NCBI GenBank assembly: GCA_035294855.1
Contig: DATGKD010000107.1
Coordinates: forward strand, 1-11,714
Reading direction: 5' to 3'
Length of the DNA stretch: 11,714 nucleotides
From: DATGKD01 sp035294855
GTDB lineage: Bacteria > Actinomycetota > Acidimicrobiia > Acidimicrobiales > UBA8190
The notes under the pieces were generated by a model that was not told the origin of the DNA, searched no databases, and saw only the letters and a program-made list of their open reading frames with translations. This document shows positions 6,949-11,714 of this stretch, one piece after another; positions within the stretch are counted from its first letter, which is position 1, and the number at the start of each line of letters is the position of its first letter. A program made the translations under genes and the position numbers.

Positions 6949-7109
6949 GCGCGTCGGGGCCGGGATCCTTCCCGATGGCGACGCCCGCTCCGCCGGCGGC
7001 TCCTTGGTACAGGTCGCGCGTGAGCGGGTAGTTCATCTGTCCTGGGCCCGTACTCGGTGATGGCGGGTTATCCGGGTCAGGCCACGAGGGGCGGCGGGGC
7101 AATTGTGGT

Positions 7110-7124
7110 CGGGTTGTGAACCCG
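7110..7124. repeat. Perfect 6-bp inverted repeat upstream of the 95-residue gene
   Basis: CGGGTT and AACCCG flank GTG, ending 64 bases before ATG 7189. It is a possible operator or leader hairpin; short enough to be chance. Confidence 0.25.
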
Positions 7125-7174
7125 CGCCACCGCGCGGACCGATACGGACGACTGCGATCGTCGCGTTCGGCGGG

Positions 7175-7180
7175 GGAGGA
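7175..7180 (+). promoter_or_regulatory. Strong ribosome binding site of the 95-residue orphan
   Basis: GGAGGA, within a longer G/A run (7172-7182), lies 8 bases upstream of ATG 7189. It is one of the best ribosome binding sites in the window and the main support for this start. Confidence 0.7.
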
Positions 7181-7188
7181 GACGGGAC

Positions 7189-7476
7189 ATGGGCGCCACC
7201 GGGCACCGAGGACAGGGCCGTGATCACCAGCGGCGTGGCTCATCGGCGCGTGCCGCGCGCGTGCACCGTGCTGTGCCACCACGGCTTCGCCCCACCGGCG
7301 TGGTCCTGTTCGCCACCATCGACGACGGGGCGAGGGCCCGCTTCGTCGATCCCCACCAGTGGAACGCCGATCCCTACGACGAGCGCCGCGCTCGTCGCCT
7401 TCGTGCGGGTGCGATGACGAGGCACCCGACGGGCCGCCGGCTGCAGGAGGCCATCGCCTGGCTGCTCGGGCGCTGA
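7189..7476 (+). CDS. Small orphan protein (95 aa), unknown function
   Basis: I do not recognise a family. The start is set by a strong GGAGGA site. Residues 1-34 are low in complexity and rich in Arg and His. The part from about 36 looks like a folded protein: strand TGVVLFATIDD, then RFVDPHQWNADPYDERRARRLRAG, a basic helix and a C-terminal amphipathic helix LQEAIAWLLGR. Codon use in this second part is clearly coding; the N-terminal part is less so, and a later start at the GTG of VVLFA is possible. No signal peptide or membrane helix is visible, so it should be cytoplasmic. It lies 293 bases downstream of the surface-protein gene on the same strand, beyond its terminator, and converges on YfhO-B with a 6-base gap. 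Its last residues (W-L/F-L-G-R) and the 14 bases around its stop match the end of the surface-protein gene. Confidence 0.65.
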   Translation: MGATGHRGQGRDHQRRGSSARAARVHRAVPPRLRPTGVVLFATIDDGARARFVDPHQWNADPYDERRARRLRAGAMTRHPTGRRLQEAIAWLLGR

Positions 7477-7482
7477 CCCGAT

Positions 7483-9834
7483 TCAGTCAGACGCCAGCGG
7501 CGGCCGGCGCGCCTGTGGCGCGCCGGCGGGGCGCCTTCGGCCGACCAGCGCGGTCGCGGCCCCGGCCAGCAGGGCCAGCGCGCTCACCCCGGCCATCACG
7601 ATCCCCACCGTGAAGGTCGTCGGCCAGTAGCGCAGCACCACCACGTGGCGCCCGGGCCCGACGCGCGCTTGGAGCATGACCCCGGCGAAGTGCTCGAGCG
7701 GCAGCGGACGCCCGTCCACCGTGGCGCGCCAACCGGGCACCGCGGTGACCCGCACGCGCAGGACCGAGGCGCGCGACGCGTCCGTCGTCATCGTCCAGTT
7801 GGCGGGATCGGGATGCCGAACCGACGCCGAGGCGCCTTGGGCGTCCGGCCCGGGCAGGCTCCCTGCGGGGTTCAACGCGGTCAACGTGGCGACGGCCGCG
7901 CCGGGGACCGAGTACAGGTCCTCGTCGCCCACCGTCGTCACCCGCCGCGTGCCCGGTGGGGCGGGTGCCCCCCGGGAGGTGAGGACGAAGCCCACGCCGT
8001 ACCGGCGCGCCAGCGAGGCGCGCGCGACTGCCGGGCAGAAGACGAGCGGCGCACCCGCCGGGGCTCCCGGTTGCCCGGTCTCCGTCCGCCACGTCCGGAA
8101 GAACGCGAGCGGCGTCATGGGGTCGTAGACGGGGAGCTCGTGCACGCCGTACAGCACGTTGGCGTTCGGCAGGATGCCGAGGGTGTCCGGACCGTGGCAC
8201 CGCGGCGCGGCGAACGCCACCGTCGAGGTCCCGACCGCGCGTGCGATGCGCTCCATCGGGGGCGTGGGGGGCGGCAGCCCCGGGCTCGATGCCAACAACG
8301 GAGCCCCCGCGGTGACGACGAACGCCGTCTGGCACGCGAGCAGGACGCCGCCGGCCATCAACCCGGCGCGGCGCGGGTCGGTGGCGGTCGACTCGCCGTG
8401 GTGTGCCGGCCGGGGGCGCACGAGCGCCAACCCCGCCGCCACGGCGAGGCCCACCGCGGTCGACACCGCGGGCCAGATGAAGCTGCGGGCGCGGACGACC
8501 GCCTCGGCGTGGGGGAGACGGCCGCGCCCAGCCACCCACAGCACGACGAGCACGGCGGCGGCTCCCGCGAAGCCGCCCGCCACCCACCACCGGACGTCTC
8601 GGCGCCGGTGGTCCCGGACGAGGACGTCGGTCCCCACGCCGGCCAGGACCGCCAGCCCGAAGGCAAGCTCGCCGACGGATCGGTGCCATGCGGCGCTGCG
8701 CACCCGGGTCAGATCCCCCAGCGCGCTCACCACCGGGGAGACGAAGACGAGGACGGCGGACACCGCGACGACAGCGACGAGCGCGATGACCTCGGGCCGA
8801 CGGTGCTCACGCGCCACCGCCACGAGGGCGAGCACGACGACGATCACGCCGACGTAGGCGGCCGACTCCGGGTAGATGGAATGGCCGAACCAGCGGCTCG
8901 ACGACACCGGCAACCCGTCGAAGCCCTGCACGATGAGGTGGATGGCGTCGCGCGCGGGGAGGGTGCCGTACGAGCCCGCCACCCGGCGGACCGAGCCCGA
9001 GGCCACTTGCAAGCCGGGAAGCAGTAAGGGCGCGGCCAGCGCGCCGCCCGCCACCACGCCGAGCACGACGTCGATGGCGGGCCGGAGGACGCCGCCGGCG
9101 TCGCCGTGCAACGCGCGCACGAAGAGCGTCACCGCGGCGAACGTCACGAGTGCCACCCCCGCCTGCACGGATGTCTCGGGCTGGCCCGCGTAGATGGTGA
9201 ACGCCACGGCGACGGCAAGCAGCACCAACGGTCCCACGCGCCGTCGTGCCCGAAGGACGAGGAGCACGGCGGCGGTGAGCCAGCCAATGAACGACAGGGC
9301 CCCCGCCAGCGGCCAGCCGAGCCACCCGACGAGCGGTCCCGAGAGCTCGAAGGTGGTGGCGGCCAGCGCGGCTGCCAGCGCCGAGAGCCCGAGCACGCGG
9401 CACAGCACGTAGACACCGCTGCCCGCGACGGCCAGCGTGACGTACAGGCCCACCGTGTACGCCAGGTGCAGGGGCACGAGGTAGCCGACGAGGGCCGGCA
9501 GGGAGAACACCGCCGACTGCCAGTTGAACGCGAGCGGCATGCCCAGCGCGCTGTACGGGTTCCACAGCGGCAGTTGCCCGTGGTGCACCTGGGTCCAGGC
9601 GAGCGATGTCCACGGAATGAGCATCTGGATCTGGTCGGAGGGCCCCGTGTAGTGCGCCCCGCCACCGGGTCGGGCCGACAGGCCGTGCACCGACAGGACG
9701 TCGTAGGTGCCGAGCGACGTCCCGTGGACGAGCGCGGGGGCGAGCATGGCGCCCGCGGCTCCCAGCACCCAGACGATCCCGACCAGGTCGGCCCAGCGCC
9801 GTCGTCGGCCTGTCGAGGGGCGGTCGTCCGGCAT
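7483..9834 (-). CDS. YfhO-family polytopic membrane protein, putative GT-C glycosyltransferase (YfhO-B)
   Basis: This 783-residue paralogue of YfhO-A has the same plan: a short basic N-terminus, first helix (about 17-36), outer loop with YDVLSVHGLS (44-53; Asp45, aligning with Asp63 of YfhO-A), IPWTSLAW (73-80) and LPLWNPYSALG (88-98), many helices, and a C-terminal beta-rich region with PGWRATVDGRPL and GPGRHVVVLRYWP before the last helix. ATG 9834 matches the paralogue's N-terminus; the frame stays open to a TTG at 9873, which would add 13 residues. No good ribosome binding site is visible at either. It follows the epimerase by 60 bases on the same strand and is probably in its operon, so a lipid-linked or nucleotide-derived sugar from that pathway could be its substrate. 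Its last codons overlap the terminator of the convergent 95-residue gene. Family membership is firm; the sugar and acceptor are unknown. Confidence 0.85.
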   Translation of the reverse strand: MPDDRPSTGRRRRWADLVGIVWVLGAAGAMLAPALVHGTSLGTYDVLSVHGLSARPGGGAHYTGPSDQIQMLIPWTSLAWTQVHHGQLPLWNPYSALGMPLAFNWQSAVFSLPALVGYLVPLHLAYTVGLYVTLAVAGSGVYVLCRVLGLSALAAALAATTFELSGPLVGWLGWPLAGALSFIGWLTAAVLLVLRARRRVGPLVLLAVAVAFTIYAGQPETSVQAGVALVTFAAVTLFVRALHGDAGGVLRPAIDVVLGVVAGGALAAPLLLPGLQVASGSVRRVAGSYGTLPARDAIHLIVQGFDGLPVSSSRWFGHSIYPESAAYVGVIVVVLALVAVAREHRRPEVIALVAVVAVSAVLVFVSPVVSALGDLTRVRSAAWHRSVGELAFGLAVLAGVGTDVLVRDHRRRDVRWWVAGGFAGAAAVLVVLWVAGRGRLPHAEAVVRARSFIWPAVSTAVGLAVAAGLALVRPRPAHHGESTATDPRRAGLMAGGVLLACQTAFVVTAGAPLLASSPGLPPPTPPMERIARAVGTSTVAFAAPRCHGPDTLGILPNANVLYGVHELPVYDPMTPLAFFRTWRTETGQPGAPAGAPLVFCPAVARASLARRYGVGFVLTSRGAPAPPGTRRVTTVGDEDLYSVPGAAVATLTALNPAGSLPGPDAQGASASVRHPDPANWTMTTDASRASVLRVRVTAVPGWRATVDGRPLPLEHFAGVMLQARVGPGRHVVVLRYWPTTFTVGIVMAGVSALALLAGAATALVGRRRPAGAPQARRPPLASD
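7503..7527 (+). terminator. Hairpin terminator of the 95-residue gene, inside the 3' end of YfhO-B
   Basis: An 11-bp perfect GC stem (7503-7513 with 7517-7527) with a TGT loop begins 27 bases after the plus-strand stop. It lies within the last codons of the convergent YfhO-B gene (coding for part of GAPQARRP), so it serves as protein sequence on one strand and probable terminator on the other. There is no T-run. Confidence 0.6.
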
Positions 9835-9894
9835 CACACGTCGTGGCGTTCGAAGTGCGCTGCCCGCATGCAACCGGGCAGCAGTTGCCGCAGC

Positions 9895-10887
9895 CTACGT
9901 GGAGGCCACCCCCGAACCGTGGCATGCGCGCGCCGCGTCCTGCGCGCGGAACCACGCCACCGTGGTGCGCAGCCCTTCCTCGAGGCCGACGGGCTCGAGG
10001 AAGGGGAACAGGGCGCGGAGCTTCGTCTGGTCCGCCTGGGAATGCGGCACGTCGCCGGGCCGGCTGGGGCCGTGCCGGCGGGGGAGGCGCGTCCCGAGGA
10101 TGGCCTCCAGGGCTCCGGCCAGCTCCAAGAGCGAATGCCGCCCGCCGAAGGCGAGGTTCACCGGACCGGGGTCGGGCCACCGACGCTGCAGCGCGGCGAC
10201 GAGGACGGAGGTCACGCTGTCGACATAGGTGAAGTCGCGCGTCTGATGGCCGTCGCCGTGCACGGGGAGCGGTTGGCCGGCGAGCGCCGCGGCGACGAAG
10301 GCGGGCACGACCGCGGCGTAGGCGTGATCGGCGCGTTGCCAGGGGCCGTAGACGTTGAAGAAGCGGAACACCAGGACGGGGAGCCCGAAGGCGCGGGCGT
10401 AGGCCTGCGCGTAGGCCTCTGTGGCCAGCTTGCTCGCCGCGTACGGGCTCATCGGCGCCGGAGCGGTGTCCTCGCCGACCGGCAACGTGGCGTTGGCGCC
10501 GTACACCGACGACGACGACGCCACCACCACGGGCACTCCGCCCCCGTGACGGGCGGCCTCGAGTACCCGCAGCGTGCCGGTGGCGTTGACCTCATGGGTG
10601 GCCGCGGGGTCCTCGAGCGAACGCGCCACCGACGGCCGTGCCGCCAGGTGGACGACGCCGTCCGCGCCCGCCACGGCACGCGCCATGCACGCGTCGTCGA
10701 GGATCGACCCCTCGACCATGTCGACGTCGGCGACGCCGGCCAGGTTGTCGAGCCGTCCCGACGACAGGTCGTCGACCACCACGAGCTCGTCGGCGGCGCC
10801 GGATCGTCGCAGCGCGCCGCACAGGTTCGCCCCGATGAATCCGGCGCCGCCCGTCACGACCACTCGGCGCAGGGTGCGCGCCGTCAC
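9895..10887 (-). CDS. NAD-dependent NDP-sugar epimerase/dehydratase (extended SDR)
   Basis: This 330-residue cytoplasmic enzyme of the usual length for the family acts on a nucleotide sugar. The N-terminal Rossmann fold has TGGAGFIG (12-19) and the acidic end of beta-2 (VVVDDLSSG, 36-44). The catalytic site has SSSSVYG (124-130) and Tyr149/Lys153 in SPYAASK. FFNVYGPWQ (176-184) and HGDGHQTRDFTYVDS (210-224) are substrate-domain motifs typical of UDP-glucose/UDP-GlcNAc 4-epimerase-like proteins. It starts at GTG 10887 one base after the TGA of the nucleotide-sugar dehydrogenase, with GAGG in that gene's end as ribosome binding site, so the two are translationally coupled. Beside a WbpA-type dehydrogenase, a UDP-GlcNAc or UDP-GlcNAcA 4-epimerase (giving a GalNAc/GalNAcA-type sugar) is the leading guess; UDP-glucose or UDP-glucuronate 4-epimerase remains possible. 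Confidence 0.88.
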   Translation of the reverse strand: MTARTLRRVVVTGGAGFIGANLCGALRRSGAADELVVVDDLSSGRLDNLAGVADVDMVEGSILDDACMARAVAGADGVVHLAARPSVARSLEDPAATHEVNATGTLRVLEAARHGGGVPVVVASSSSVYGANATLPVGEDTAPAPMSPYAASKLATEAYAQAYARAFGLPVLVFRFFNVYGPWQRADHAYAAVVPAFVAAALAGQPLPVHGDGHQTRDFTYVDSVTSVLVAALQRRWPDPGPVNLAFGGRHSLLELAGALEAILGTRLPRRHGPSRPGDVPHSQADQTKLRALFPFLEPVGLEEGLRTTVAWFRAQDAARACHGSGVAST

Positions 10888-10888
10888 C

Positions 10889-11714
10889 TCAGAGCACCTC
10901 GACGTGGGGGCCCGTCATCCGGTTGCGGGTGTCGAGCACGAAGCGGGCGTGCTGTTCGACGAGGGCGTAGTCGAAGTCGTCGTGGTCGCAGATGAGCACG
11001 ACGGCGTCCGATGCGGCGAGGTCGCGAGGATTCAGGTCGATGAGCGTGAACGGGACCTGGTCGGCGGGCACGTGGGGGTCCGCGGCCAGCACCTCGGCGC
11101 CCTGTTCGACGAGCGCTTGGCCGATCGCCAGCCCGGGCGCGGTGCGCGCGTCGGACGTGTTGGGCTTGAACGCCAGGCCGAGCAGCAGCACCCGCGATCC
11201 CCGCACCGGCTTGCCCATCCGGTTGAGGGCGTGGGCCAGCCGCCGGACGACGTAGCCGGGCATGTGGGCGTTGACGTCGTTGGCCAGCTCGACGAAGCGG
11301 AACGGGCGGCCCAGGCTGCGCCGTACCTTCCACGACAGGTAGCTCGGGTCGATGGGGAGGCAGTGGCCGCCCACCCCCGGCCCGGGCGTGAAGCGCATGA
11401 AGCCGAAGGGTTTCGTGGACGCCGCGTCGATCGACTCCCACACGTCGATGCCGAGGTCGTCCGCGAACATGGCGAGTTCGTTCACGAGCGCCACGTTCAC
11501 GTGCCGGAAGGTGTTCTCGAGCAGCTTGGTGAGCTCGGCGACACGCGTCCCCGACACCGCGACCGTCCGCTCGACGAGCGCGTCGTAGAAGCGCTGCACG
11601 GCGCGGAGCGACGCGGCGTCGATCCCCGACACCACCTTGGGGATCTTGACGAACGTCCACGTCCGGTTGCCGGGGTCGATGCGCTCGGGGCTGTAGCCCA
11701 GGTGGAAGTCCTCG
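10889..11714 (-). CDS. Nucleotide-sugar dehydrogenase (UDP-GlcNAc/ManNAc 6-dehydrogenase-like), C-terminal part
   Basis: The 274 C-terminal residues lie in the window; the N-terminal NAD-binding part, probably 150 or so residues of a roughly 430-residue protein, is beyond the right edge. The visible sequence enters at EDFHLGYSPERIDPGN, continues through IPKVVSGID, then ELTKLLENTFRHVNVALVNELAMF with the catalytic-region Lys (in-window residue 63), and GPGVGGHCLPIDP with the nucleophilic Cys at in-window residue 118. A UDP-binding C-terminal domain follows (GLAFKPNTSDAR). The SPERIDPGN and PGPGVGGHCLPIDP versions are those of the WbpA/WecC branch acting on UDP-N-acetylhexosamines more than of UDP-glucose dehydrogenase, but I cannot prove substrate. 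It oxidises C6 to a carboxylate with two NAD+. The gene is coupled to the epimerase gene one base after its stop, as first visible gene of a run ending in YfhO-B. Confidence 0.93.
   Translation of the reverse strand, partial: EDFHLGYSPERIDPGNRTWTFVKIPKVVSGIDAASLRAVQRFYDALVERTVAVSGTRVAELTKLLENTFRHVNVALVNELAMFADDLGIDVWESIDAASTKPFGFMRFTPGPGVGGHCLPIDPSYLSWKVRRSLGRPFRFVELANDVNAHMPGYVVRRLAHALNRMGKPVRGSRVLLLGLAFKPNTSDARTAPGLAIGQALVEQGAEVLAADPHVPADQVPFTLIDLNPRDLAASDAVVLICDHDDFDYALVEQHARFVLDTRNRMTGPHVEVL

Larger units (their letters stand above)
6896..7188. other. Intergenic region between the surface protein and the 95-residue orphan
   Basis: This 293-base gap holds a strong terminator at 6921-6948 and a small hairpin at 7110-7124, and must contain the promoter of the 95-residue gene, although I cannot pick out a confident -35/-10 pair. 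A minus-strand peptide starting MNYPLTRDLY (ATG 7036) and ending inside the terminator has reasonable codon use but little other support. Confidence 0.5.

Noticed and set aside
6920..7036. Minus-strand peptide of 38 residues starting MNYPLTRDLYQGAAGG.
   Set aside because: Codon use is acceptable and the start looks protein-like, but it ends inside the terminator stem of the surface-protein gene, has only a weak AGGA near the start, and runs against the flanking genes. Conservation in relatives would revive it.
1098..9834. Idea that the inverted YfhO copies form a recombination cassette that flips the sortase region.
   Set aside because: In the best-conserved protein block the DNA copies share only short exact runs (about 14 bases), too little for efficient homologous inversion, and no recombinase or site-specific repeats are seen.
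7645..10995. Long plus-strand frames opposite YfhO-B, the epimerase and the dehydrogenase (7645-9027, 9106-10995).
   Set aside because: These are antisense shadows common in very GC-rich DNA: rich in Arg, Gly, His and Glu, without known motifs, against unmistakable genes on the other strand.

Overview
The window is GC-rich DNA with coding regions strongly biased to G or C at third codon positions, GTG/TTG starts and GC-rich hairpin terminators. With a class E sortase, an LAxTG surface protein and long Thr tracts, this suggests a high-GC actinobacterium. An Acidimicrobiia-like organism is my guess from style only; there is no rRNA or marker gene to settle it. I see no tRNA, rRNA, insertion sequence, CRISPR array or integrase.

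Layout, left to right. (1) 2-703, minus: the N-terminal part of a protein with a degenerate GGDEF-like domain (GGARF in place of GGDEF), running off the left edge. (2) 704-1097: a divergent intergenic region. (3) 1098-3482, plus: a large polytopic YfhO-family membrane protein (YfhO-A). (4) 3494-4489, minus: a class E-type sortase, convergent with YfhO-A. (5) 4490-4918: an intergenic region between the divergent sortase and surface-protein genes, with a perfect 10-bp inverted repeat and a possible 51-residue basic protein. (6) 4919-6895, plus: a 658-residue secreted protein with a neocarzinostatin-like N-terminal domain, a Thr-rich repeat stalk, an LAFTG sorting motif, a membrane helix and an unusually long basic tail. 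A strong hairpin terminator follows. (7) 7189-7476, plus: a 95-residue orphan with an excellent ribosome binding site. (8) 7483-9834, minus: YfhO-B, a paralogue of YfhO-A. (9) 9895-10887, minus: an NDP-sugar epimerase/dehydratase of the extended SDR family. (10) 10889-11714, minus: the C-terminal part of a nucleotide-sugar dehydrogenase running off the right edge.

How the genes may work together. The dehydrogenase, epimerase and YfhO-B form a same-strand run that looks like a sugar-nucleotide supply and membrane glycosyltransfer operon. The two YfhO paralogues bracket a sortase and what looks like its substrate: class E sortases use LAxTG, and the neighbouring protein ends in LAFTG plus a membrane helix. 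The stalk is 67% Thr over 100 residues, a plausible O-glycosylation target. My working hypothesis is a cell-surface module in which a sortase-anchored, Thr-rich protein or the surrounding envelope polymer is decorated by the YfhO proteins. The sortase-substrate link is well supported by motif and adjacency. The glycosylation link is inference.
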